Under the pieces are notes generated by a model. The model was not told the origin of the DNA and made no database searches. It saw only the letters and a program-made list of their open reading frames with translations. A stretch of 43,536 nt of DNA from Patescibacteria group bacterium UBA1400 (GTDB taxonomy: Bacteria; Patescibacteriota; Microgenomatia; UBA1400): the NCBI GenBank assembly GCA_002305125.1, contig DBQG01000001.1, positions 1 to 43,536 on the forward strand, written 5' to 3'. The translations under genes and the position numbers were made by a program. Positions 25,485 to 32,514 of the stretch are shown in pieces; position 1 is the stretch's first letter, and each line of letters starts with the position of its first letter.

Positions 25485-25513
25485 TTGTCTTTTTAAAAAA
25501 TAATTGATACAAT
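25485..25513 (+). promoter_or_regulatory. Predicted bL25 gene promoter
   Basis: TTGTCT (25485-25490), a 17-base spacer and TACAAT (25508-25513), with TG one base before the -10, end 10 bases before the ATG at 25524, predicting a leader of about 4 bases. Confidence 0.55.
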
Positions 25514-25523
25514 TACTTCTGTT

Positions 25524-26204
25524 ATGAAAAAGTTAATATTAAGAGCAGATAAAAGACAGCTTTTAGGTCGAAAAGTTAAAGCCCTAAGAAAAGACGGTTT
25601 GTTGCCGGCTAATATTTATGGCAAGAAAATAAAATCTCAGGCGATTAAAGTTGCTGTTAAAGACTTCATGGAGATTTTTAAACAGGTTGGAGAAACAGGA
25701 GTAGTTGAAGTAAGTCTAGGTTCTGAAAAAACCCCCTATTCAGTTCTAATTCATAATTTACAAGTTGATCCTGTTTCAGGAGAGCCGTTGCATGCTGACT
25801 TGAGAAATATTGACTTGCTTGAAAAAGTAGAAGTAGCTATTCCGGTTGAGTTGGTCGGTGATGCTCCTGGTGTTACCAAGGGTGGAATTTTAGTTCAAGT
25901 AATGAATGAAGTTGAAGTGGAAGCTCTTCCCACGGACCTTCCTGATAAATTTGAAGTTGACATTTCTGGTCTAGAAGAAGCCGGTCAATCAATTTTGGTT
26001 AAAGATCTTAAAGTTAATAAAGATAAAATAAAAGTTTTGGCTGATGAAGAGCAAGTAATAACAAAGGTTGAAGCTCCAAAAGAAGAAAAAGAAGAAGTTC
26101 CAGCTGTGGCAGAAGCTCCTGAAACACCAGAGGGAGAAGCTAAGCCTGCAGAAGAAAAAGCAGAAGAAAAGCCTGAACAAAAAGAAGAACAACAGGAAAA
26201 ATAA
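25524..26204 (+). CDS. rplY: Ribosomal protein bL25 (CTC family)
   Basis: A 226-residue long-form bL25. The N-terminal 5S rRNA-binding domain (RKVKALRKDGLLPANIYGKK, LIHNLQVDPVSGEPLHADLR) is followed by the second beta domain (VELVGDAPGVTKGGILVQVM, VDISGLEEAGQSILVKDL), as in CTC/TL5 proteins. The last ~45 residues are a low-complexity Glu/Lys/Pro/Ala tail, longer than in most homologues, likely disordered. The gene stands alone with its own promoter and converges on the TPR-like gene with a 47-base gap in which I see no clear hairpin terminator. Confidence 0.95.
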   Translation: MKKLILRADKRQLLGRKVKALRKDGLLPANIYGKKIKSQAIKVAVKDFMEIFKQVGETGVVEVSLGSEKTPYSVLIHNLQVDPVSGEPLHADLRNIDLLEKVEVAIPVELVGDAPGVTKGGILVQVMNEVEVEALPTDLPDKFEVDISGLEEAGQSILVKDLKVNKDKIKVLADEEQVITKVEAPKEEKEEVPAVAEAPETPEGEAKPAEEKAEEKPEQKEEQQEK

Positions 26205-26251
26205 CTCTTAAGAACCCCTTTTTTTATTTTAGCTGTTAATTACTATTTGTT

Positions 26252-26848
26252 TTATTGACTTATAATACTTTTAATTGCAGTGGTAGTTTCACTGTTGGGA
26301 TCAAGATAAAAAGCAGCATTCCAAGCCTTTAAGGCCTCTTCATCTTTATAAGTTTGCCAATAAGCAAGGGATAGTCGGTAATAAATATCTTTAGCAAATG
26401 GTTTAGCCTTTAAAACTAACTGATAACTGTTTATTTGTTGATTTATTTGCTCTGGCTTGTTTACTATGTTATGACATAAACTGATTAAAGCCTGATTTTG
26501 TTTTTTAAAGTCAAAAATAGAAAAAAGATTAGCCAGGGCTTGAACACGGTGAACTTCTTTTAGGGCCAAATCAAAGTAGCCGTTGCTAAAAAACTGCTCG
26601 GTAAGAAGAACGTGTTTTTTTAAAGACAACGGTTGTCTGGCCGATTCAAGCAAAGCATTTTTAAAACCTCCTCTTGGAATTAAAAAAGCAGTAAGCTGAA
26701 TTATAAAAATAAACATAAGTAAGGAAAATTTTATATTAGTTAAGTTAAACCACCTTTGAGCAATGCAAAGAAAAAAGTTGTCAGTTGTTTTTGCGGCAAC
26801 TAACTTTTTACTGGTAGTTTTAATGATAATCCTTTTATAAAAACCCAT
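26252..26848 (-). CDS. Membrane-anchored TPR-like protein, unassigned
   Basis: A 198-residue protein with one membrane helix near residues 40-60 (FSLLMFIFIIQLTAFLIP). A helical region follows that reads like TPR repeats: EQFFSNGYFDLALKEVHRVQ and later YYRLSLAYWQTYKDEEALKA followed by FYLDPNS. TPR domains mediate protein-protein contacts. I see no enzyme motif. The start is taken as ATG 26848, although a start at an internal Met closer to the membrane helix cannot be excluded. The gene lies between bL25 (convergent) and valS (same strand, 260 bases upstream), so it is probably not in the valS operon. Confidence 0.7.
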   Translation of the reverse strand: MGFYKRIIIKTTSKKLVAAKTTDNFFLCIAQRWFNLTNIKFSLLMFIFIIQLTAFLIPRGGFKNALLESARQPLSLKKHVLLTEQFFSNGYFDLALKEVHRVQALANLFSIFDFKKQNQALISLCHNIVNKPEQINQQINSYQLVLKAKPFAKDIYYRLSLAYWQTYKDEEALKAWNAAFYLDPNSETTTAIKSIISQ

Positions 26849-27108
26849 ATGTGTTTATGTTTTATTAATAAAAGTTTTTAATATAAATGATTTAATCATA
26901 ATATAAACTAACTGTTTAAGTAATTAAACCCCAAATATTTTAACATTCGGTCTTTATTGTTATAACAAAAATTTTTCATAACAGGGTTAGAACCAAAAAA
27001 AGATAGTAAAAAACTATTGGACTAGTTGATATATTAGTTAAAAGTTAAGGTTTGTAAAAAATTTAGTTATTTAAGGTTCTCAAAATTAGAAATAAATATT
27101 TTAGTCAG
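26849..27108. other. AT-rich intergenic region between valS and the TPR-like gene
   Basis: No gene is seen in these 260 bases. A TGTTAAAAT extended -10 is present on the minus strand (26937-26945), but it lies about 90 bases before the TPR-like gene. A perfect 10-base palindrome TGTTATAACA is at 26958-26967. Both may be chance in such AT-rich sequence. Confidence 0.4.
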
Positions 27109-29373
27109 TTATTTTTTAGGCCAGAAAGAAGAGGCTAATAATCCTTTAGCTTGAGGAAATTGTTGCCAAATAGTTTCCGTTACAAACGGCATAAAGGGAT
27201 GAAGAAGCTTGAGGCTGGTTAAGTAAACATGAGTTAAAACCGCTAAGACTACGGGATCTTTTTCTTCCAGCCTTTTTTTAGAAGCTTCTAAATATTTATC
27301 AGCAAATTCATGCCACAAAAATTGGTAAATGAGTTCTCCGGCTAAAGAAAACTTATAGTTTTCTAAATGCTCAGTTATTTTTGAAATAATTTTCTCCAAA
27401 CCGCCTATAATAGATTTGTCTTCTTTTTTAAGACCCTTAAGGGTCGGATGATATAAAGGAATTTTTTTGTTTGTTTTTTCCAAATTTAAAAATATAAATC
27501 TGCCTATATTCCAAACTTTATTAGCAAAGTTACGGTATCCTTTTATTTTGTCATCACCAACAGAAACATCATTGCCCGGAGAGGCACCAACAATTAAGGC
27601 CATTCTTAGAGCATCGGCCCCATGTTGGCTTATTACTTTTAAAGGATCAACAACATTTCCCTTGGACTTGCTCATTTTTTCTCCAAAAGCATCTCTAACC
27701 AAACCGTGAAGATAAACAGTGTGAAAGGGAGGCATTTTTGTTTGAAACAAGCTAAGCATAATCATTTTAGCTACCCAGATAGGTAGGATTTCATAACCCG
27801 TTTCCATAACCGAGGTTGGATACCAGTATTTATAATCAGATCCGTTAGGATAACCAAGGGCGTTATGGGCCCATTGGCCTGAAGAAAACCAGGTATCAAA
27901 AGTGTCGGGGTCTTGAATAATGGTAGTTTTTTTACCACACTTATCGCATTTTTTAGGTTTATTAATCGTGACCATGGTGTGTCCACACCCTTGTTTTTTT
28001 TGGGCTAATTTAGGATTCATTTGTTTTTGTAAAGAAGACAGGCCGTTGGAGCCGCAATACCAGATAGGTAGCCTGTGTCCCCACCACAACTGTCTGGAGA
28101 CGCACCAATCATGAAGGTTGTTCATCCAGTCAAGATAGTTTTTCTTAAATCTTTTGGGAAGGATTTTAACTAACTTATTTTTGACAGGTAAGCTGCCAAA
28201 CTCTTTTAAAGCGGCTTTGTCAGTTTTTAATAAATTTTTTAAATCTTTAGTTTTTATATTTATTTTTTTAGTGGTAGAAATAAACCATTGCCGGGAAACC
28301 ATGGGTTCAATAATGGTTTTGCAGCGCTCACAGTGCCCTACTGAGTGAAGATAAGCTCTTTCTTTAATGAGAAGATTTTTTCTATTTAAATATTCTATAA
28401 TTTTGGCTCTTGCATCATTTGCCTTAAGACCGATATATGAACCGGCGTTTTTATTCATTCTGTTGTTAAAATCAATAACGGAAATAACTTTTAATTGATG
28501 TTTTTCTCCTACTTTCCAGTCATCAGAATCATGGGCAGGAGTAACTTTAACCACACCCGTGCCAAATTCAGGATCAACATAGTTGTCTGCTATTACCGGG
28601 ATTTCTCTTTTAACTATTGGTAGCTTGATTGTTTGTCCGATAAATTTTTGATAACGGGTATCTTCAGGATTAACAGCCACAGCTGTATCTCCCATCATGG
28701 TTTCTGGTCTAGTGGTTGCTACTACTAAAAATCTTTGTTGTCCAGTAATCTGAGCCTTATCTTTCAGGGGGTACTTAATATACCAGAGCTTGCTTTTAAT
28801 TTCTTTATACTCTACTTCCAGATCAGACAGGGCGGTCATGCAGCGAGGACACCAGTTTATTAACCTTGTTCCCCGATAAGCCAAGCCTTCTTTATATAGT
28901 TTGATAAAAGTTAGTAATACCTGTTTAGAGACGTCTTTGTCCAAAGTAAATTTTTCTCTGGTCCAATCACAGGACGTACCCAATTTTTTAAACTGATCAT
29001 ACATTATTTCTTTGTTTTTTAAAGTAAAGCAAAGACATTCTTTAAAAAATTTTTTTCTACCCAGATCAAATCTTGTTTTTCCTTCTTTGGCTAGTTTTTT
29101 TTCAAAAACTACCTGGGTTAAGATGCCGGCGTGGTCAGCTCCCGGCAAAAGGAGAACTGATAGTCCTTTCATTCTTTGAAATCGGGCTAAAATATCTTCT
29201 ACGGTTAAAAACATGGCATGTCCGATATGAAGAGGAGCATTGGCATTGGGGGGAGGCATAACAATGCAAAAAGGCTGCTTTTTTTTGTCTTTAATAGCAG
29301 TAAAAACCTTATTTTTTTCCCAAAGGTTATAAATATCTTGTTCAAAAGCTTGTGGCTGGTAACGTTTATTCAT
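27109..29373 (-). CDS. valS: Valyl-tRNA synthetase, C-terminally short
   Basis: A 754-residue class I synthetase that charges tRNA-Val. The HIGH motif is PLHIGHAM (H49-H52) and the KMSKS motif is GEKMSKSKGN (566-570). The editing domain (TTRPETMMGDTAVAVNPED, GTGVVKVTPAHD) and zinc-type Cys pairs (CERC, CDKC) are present. LPGADHAGI is as in ValRS. The usual PPPNVTG before HIGH reads PPPNANAP. The C-terminal coiled-coil arm of typical ValRS (850-950 residues) is missing: the protein ends soon after the anticodon-binding domain (LLHPFMPFVTETIWQQFP). The start is ATG 29373. A weak hairpin followed by T residues lies just upstream. Confidence 0.95.
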   Translation of the reverse strand: MNKRYQPQAFEQDIYNLWEKNKVFTAIKDKKKQPFCIVMPPPNANAPLHIGHAMFLTVEDILARFQRMKGLSVLLLPGADHAGILTQVVFEKKLAKEGKTRFDLGRKKFFKECLCFTLKNKEIMYDQFKKLGTSCDWTREKFTLDKDVSKQVLLTFIKLYKEGLAYRGTRLINWCPRCMTALSDLEVEYKEIKSKLWYIKYPLKDKAQITGQQRFLVVATTRPETMMGDTAVAVNPEDTRYQKFIGQTIKLPIVKREIPVIADNYVDPEFGTGVVKVTPAHDSDDWKVGEKHQLKVISVIDFNNRMNKNAGSYIGLKANDARAKIIEYLNRKNLLIKERAYLHSVGHCERCKTIIEPMVSRQWFISTTKKINIKTKDLKNLLKTDKAALKEFGSLPVKNKLVKILPKRFKKNYLDWMNNLHDWCVSRQLWWGHRLPIWYCGSNGLSSLQKQMNPKLAQKKQGCGHTMVTINKPKKCDKCGKKTTIIQDPDTFDTWFSSGQWAHNALGYPNGSDYKYWYPTSVMETGYEILPIWVAKMIMLSLFQTKMPPFHTVYLHGLVRDAFGEKMSKSKGNVVDPLKVISQHGADALRMALIVGASPGNDVSVGDDKIKGYRNFANKVWNIGRFIFLNLEKTNKKIPLYHPTLKGLKKEDKSIIGGLEKIISKITEHLENYKFSLAGELIYQFLWHEFADKYLEASKKRLEEKDPVVLAVLTHVYLTSLKLLHPFMPFVTETIWQQFPQAKGLLASSFWPKK

Positions 29374-29393
29374 ACAAAAAAGCAGGTTTCATT

Positions 29394-29413
29394 AAAAAAT
29401 CCCCATAGGGAAT
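29394..29413 (-). promoter_or_regulatory. Weak terminator-like hairpin in the valS leader
   Basis: Read on the minus strand, ATTCCC, a TAT loop and GGGGAT form a 6-pair stem (one G-U) followed by six T, about 20 bases before the valS ATG. It could be an attenuator, but the stem is short and no T-box or leader peptide of note is seen. Confidence 0.25.
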
Positions 29414-29565
29414 ACTTATCTTTATTTTACCTTAAAAGAGAAAACTTTCCAAGTTATAAACGATGTTTTAAGAATGCTTTCTCTCTAATTTTAGATTTTG
29501 CTTTATTGTTTCTGCGTGAAGAAGTTCAAAAACATTATTAAACTAATCAGATAAGGGAGGTTTTT

Positions 29566-29619
29566 ATGGGTTGTAAAATTTTTAGGCTTATTTGCTCTTT
29601 TTTAAAGTTTAATTTTTGA
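29566..29619 (+). CDS. Candidate 17-residue small ORF with strong ribosome site
   Basis: ATG 29566 follows AAGGGAGG by 5 bases, one of the best ribosome sites in the window, and encodes MGCKIFRLICSFLKFNF before a TGA. The peptide is basic and hydrophobic with two Cys. It lies in the 266-base gap between divergent valS and the MBL hydrolase and ends 5 bases before the -10 element of that gene. Expression is not proven. It could be a leader peptide, a small membrane peptide or chance. Confidence 0.35.
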   Translation: MGCKIFRLICSFLKFNF

Positions 29620-29623
29620 AAAA

Positions 29624-29632
29624 TGTTAAAAT
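29624..29632 (+). promoter_or_regulatory. Extended -10 promoter element before the MBL hydrolase
   Basis: TGTTAAAAT ends 7 bases before the ATG at 29640, the same spacing as at rpmH and at the protease gene, predicting a leaderless transcript. Confidence 0.5.
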
Positions 29633-29639
29633 TAACTAT

Positions 29640-30278
29640 ATGAAAATTGAAGTTTTACCGGTTGGTCAGTTAAGGGCCAATTGCTATCTTGTTTATGATA
29701 ATAAAGGAAAATGTTTTATTATTGATCCTGGAGATGATGCTGAGTTTATAATAAACAGGATTAAAGATCTTGATTTATTGCCAAAGGCAGTTCTTGCTAC
29801 CCATGGGCATTTTGATCATGTTTTAGGAGCAGTTGAGCTTCAACTGGGTTTTAATGTTCCTTTTTATATTCATAAACAAGATGCTTCGCTTGTAAAACGT
29901 GCTTCCAAAACAGCCAAGTTTTTTTTAGGAACAAATTTAGGTCCTAGTCCGGAGCCAGATGGTTTTTTTTCCCAAGAAGAATTGAATTTATCTGATTTTA
30001 AACTTCAAGTACTTCATACCCCCGGACATACTCCCGGTGGAGTTAGTTTTTACTGTGTCAAACAAAGCTTAGTTTTTGTCGGTGATCTTCTTTTTGCCCA
30101 GGGAGGATATGGTCGGACTGACCTTGCCGGTGGAAATTATATGTTATTGCAAAAATCAATTAAAAAGATTCTTTCTTTGCCTGATCAAACCATTATTTAT
30201 CCAGGACATGGTGAGGTTACCAGCGTTGGTCAGGAAAAAGAGTTTTGGAATAATAACAATCAGGATCTGCTGGTATAA
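29640..30278 (+). CDS. Metallo-beta-lactamase-fold hydrolase (glyoxalase II-like)
   Basis: A 212-residue MBL-fold enzyme with the complete two-metal site: H55, H57, D59 and H60 in THGHFDH, H130 in HTPGHTPGG, D149 in VGDLLF and H190 in YPGHGE. This set and the length match small GloB-like thioester hydrolases, though substrates vary widely in this group. It is probably cytosolic, with no signal peptide. The start at ATG 29640 (MKIEVLPVGQ) is chosen because the fold begins there and a -10 box ends 7 bases before it; the reading from 29616 would cross that box. uvrB follows after 59 bases with a separate promoter. Confidence 0.88.
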   Translation: MKIEVLPVGQLRANCYLVYDNKGKCFIIDPGDDAEFIINRIKDLDLLPKAVLATHGHFDHVLGAVELQLGFNVPFYIHKQDASLVKRASKTAKFFLGTNLGPSPEPDGFFSQEELNLSDFKLQVLHTPGHTPGGVSFYCVKQSLVFVGDLLFAQGGYGRTDLAGGNYMLLQKSIKKILSLPDQTIIYPGHGEVTSVGQEKEFWNNNNQDLLV

Positions 30279-30279
30279 T
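30271..30279 (+). promoter_or_regulatory. Possible uvrB promoter (extended -10)
   Basis: TGGTATAAT overlaps the stop codon of the MBL gene and would start a transcript about 50 bases before uvrB. The -35 region is poor. Confidence 0.4.
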
Positions 30280-30337
30280 ATTATTTGCTTTAAGCAGGCA
30301 GTAGCTTTTATAAAATATTTTTATTTTTCAACTTGTT

Positions 30338-32326
30338 ATGGATAAATTTAAATTAGTTTCTTCTTATAAGCCTAAAGGAGACCAGCCGGAGGCAATTAAC
30401 AAGCTAATTGCCGGTCTTAAAAATAATCACAACCATCAGGTTTTGCTGGGGGTAACCGGCAGCGGCAAGACTTTTACAATTGCCAATGTAATAGAAAAGA
30501 CTCAGCTGCCGACTCTGATTATTTCTCATAACAAAACCCTGGCAGCTCAACTTTATCAAGAGGTTAAAGAGTTTTTTCCTCATAGTCCGGTTTCCTACTT
30601 TGTTTCTTACTATGATTATTATCAGCCTGAAGCTTATCTACCCTCATCTGACACTTATATTGCCAAAGAAGTGGATATTAACCCCCTTATAGATCAGTTA
30701 AGACTACAGGCTACAGCCAATATTTTTTCTTACCCAAGAAGCATTGTTATAGCCTCTGTTTCCTGTATTTATAATATCGGTGCCCCTCAGACTTATCAGG
30801 AAAAGACTTTTTTGCTTAAAAAAGGAGCTAAGGGAAGTCTGAATGCTTCACAGGAAAAACTAGTAGATCTTTACTATCAAAAAGCTTTAACTGATTTTAC
30901 TTCAGGTACTTTTAGGCAAAGAGGTGAGCGGTTGGATATTTTCCTGCCTTATTTTGAGGACAAGGTTTTAAGAGTGTTTTTTGCCAAAGACCAGGTGGTT
31001 AAGCTTGAACTGCAAAGTATTGTTTCCGGAAAACTGGAAGAAAAAGAGAGCTTTGCTGTTTATCCGGCAAAGCATTATTTAACAGGCTTTGATAATTTAG
31101 ACAGTATTTTTACGGCTATTAAAAAAGAAGTAGAAGAGCAGGTTAAGTTTTTTAAAGACCAGGGAAGGGAAATAGAAGCTTACAGAATTGAAAAAAAAGT
31201 TAATTATGATTTACAGATGATTTCTCAAACAGGCTATGTTAATGGAATTGAAAATTACTCCCGCTACTTTGATGGCCGGGCACCTGGGGAGGCTCCTTAC
31301 TCTTTGGTTGATTATTTTAAATTTAAATTTGGAAATGATTTTTTAGTTGTTTTGGACGAGTCTCATGTTACCATTCCTCAGATAAGAGGAATGTATAATG
31401 GAGATGAAGCTAGAAAAAAGATTTTAATTGACTTTGGTTTCCGGCTGCCTTCAGCTTTAGATAACAGGCCTTTAAAGTTTGCTGAGTTTATGGCTAGAGT
31501 TCCTCGGGCTATTTATGTCTCTGCCACTCCCACAGATTGGGAAAAGGAAAAAAGCCAGGGAAGAGTTATAGAGCAGGTTATAAGACCCACTGGTCTTATT
31601 GATCCGCCGATAACTGTAAAACCAGCAGAAAACCAAATTGTTGATTTGATTAAACAAATAAAAAAGAAAAAGCAAAAAGGCCAAAGAGTATTAGTAGTAA
31701 CCTTAACTAAAAGGTTAGCAGAAGACTTAGCGTCTTACTTGTCTGATTCTAATAAGACCGGTACCAGCCTTAAAGTTACTTATCTTCACGCAGAAATAGA
31801 TACCTTAAAAAGATCAGATGTATTGGCTGATTTAAGGTCAGGAAACTTTGATGTTCTGGTGGGAATAAATTTACTCAGAGAAGGGCTGGATCTTCCTGAA
31901 GTGGGATTGGTAGCTATTCTAGAGGCGGATAAACAAGGATTCCTGCGTTCAAAAACAAGTTTAATTCAGATTATGGGCAGGGCGGCCAGAAATATAGCAG
32001 GAGAGGTTATTTTATATGCTGATCAAAAGTCCTTAGCTATGAAACAGGCGATGGCCGAAGTGGAAAGGCGGAGAGAAAAGCAATTGACCTATAATAAAAA
32101 ACATAATATTACTCCTGAGTCTATTAAAAAGGCCATAAGGCCAAGAATTATTGAAGAAGAAAAAGAAGAAGAAGAAAAGCCTGATTTGGCCCAGCTTACA
32201 CCCCAAGAAAGAAGAAACTTGCAAAAAGACTTGGAGAAAAAAATGAGGCAGGCAGCCAGGGATCTTGATTTTGAACTGGCCGCCAAACTTAGGGACAAGA
32301 TTGATATTGTGAAAGATTATAGTTAA
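30338..32326 (+). CDS. uvrB: Excinuclease ABC subunit B
   Basis: A 662-residue full-length UvrB, the damage-verifying helicase-like subunit of nucleotide excision repair. Walker A is LLGVTGSGKTFT, and the beta-hairpin region has YYDYYQPEAYLPSSDTYIAK. Later motifs include VLDESHVTIPQIRGMYNGD, IYVSATPTDWE and GINLLREGLDLPEVGLVAI. The C-terminal UVR domain (LEKKMRQAARDLDFELAAKL) that contacts UvrC is intact. uvrA follows 188 bases later and uvrC overlaps uvrA, so the whole excinuclease is encoded together. Confidence 0.98.
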   Translation: MDKFKLVSSYKPKGDQPEAINKLIAGLKNNHNHQVLLGVTGSGKTFTIANVIEKTQLPTLIISHNKTLAAQLYQEVKEFFPHSPVSYFVSYYDYYQPEAYLPSSDTYIAKEVDINPLIDQLRLQATANIFSYPRSIVIASVSCIYNIGAPQTYQEKTFLLKKGAKGSLNASQEKLVDLYYQKALTDFTSGTFRQRGERLDIFLPYFEDKVLRVFFAKDQVVKLELQSIVSGKLEEKESFAVYPAKHYLTGFDNLDSIFTAIKKEVEEQVKFFKDQGREIEAYRIEKKVNYDLQMISQTGYVNGIENYSRYFDGRAPGEAPYSLVDYFKFKFGNDFLVVLDESHVTIPQIRGMYNGDEARKKILIDFGFRLPSALDNRPLKFAEFMARVPRAIYVSATPTDWEKEKSQGRVIEQVIRPTGLIDPPITVKPAENQIVDLIKQIKKKKQKGQRVLVVTLTKRLAEDLASYLSDSNKTGTSLKVTYLHAEIDTLKRSDVLADLRSGNFDVLVGINLLREGLDLPEVGLVAILEADKQGFLRSKTSLIQIMGRAARNIAGEVILYADQKSLAMKQAMAEVERRREKQLTYNKKHNITPESIKKAIRPRIIEEEKEEEEKPDLAQLTPQERRNLQKDLEKKMRQAARDLDFELAAKLRDKIDIVKDYS

Positions 32327-32365
32327 TTTTTTAGAGCTTTTCGACTGGTTTCTTAGCTTTTAAAA

Positions 32366-32374
32366 TGTTATAAT
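32366..32374 (+). promoter_or_regulatory. Perfect extended -10 promoter upstream of uvrA
   Basis: TGTTATAAT matches the extended -10 consensus exactly; the -35 (TGGTTT at 32346) is weak. The predicted start near 32381 is about 7 bases before a small ORF at 32388 and about 134 bases before uvrA. Confidence 0.6.
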
Positions 32375-32387
32375 CTTTAGGCCATAA

Positions 32388-32462
32388 ATGAAGTGTTCAT
32401 TTTTCATTGACGGCGGTTTTCTAGTGGTAGCGTTTACCTCGTTTTCTCTTTTGGTAATGTAA
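32388..32462 (+). CDS. Candidate 24-residue hydrophobic small ORF before uvrA
   Basis: ATG 32388 to TAA 32462 encodes a 24-residue peptide beginning MKCSFFIDGGFLVVAF and ending SLLVM, hydrophobic enough to enter a membrane. It begins about 13 bases after a perfect extended -10, the same short spacing as at annotated genes in this window, so it is the first ORF on the predicted uvrA transcript. A 7-pair inverted repeat (AAATGAA, GTG, TTCATTT; 32386-32402) covers its start codon. It may be a small membrane protein, an upstream regulatory ORF, or chance. Confidence 0.4.
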   Translation: MKCSFFIDGGFLVVAFTSFSLLVM

Positions 32463-32514
32463 AAATTTATGATTTTAATTAATCTATTTTTAATTTAAAT
32501 AAGTGGGGAAAGTT

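Noticed and set aside
26958..26967. Palindrome TGTTATAACA as a promoter or operator
   Set aside because: It reads as an extended -10 on both strands, but no start codon with a convincing frame lies close downstream on either side.
29218..29541. 107-codon plus-strand frame antisense to the valS 5' end
   Set aside because: It overlaps a certain gene, has no recognisable domain and no ribosome site or promoter.
29374..29560. T-box riboswitch upstream of valS
   Set aside because: No T-box sequence or specifier-loop structure can be found on the minus strand; only a weak hairpin near the start.
32407..32462. tRNA-like stretch (TAGTGGTAGC resembling a D-arm)
   Set aside because: There is no matching T-arm (GTTCRA), no acceptor stem and no anticodon stem; the same bases form part of a small open frame.
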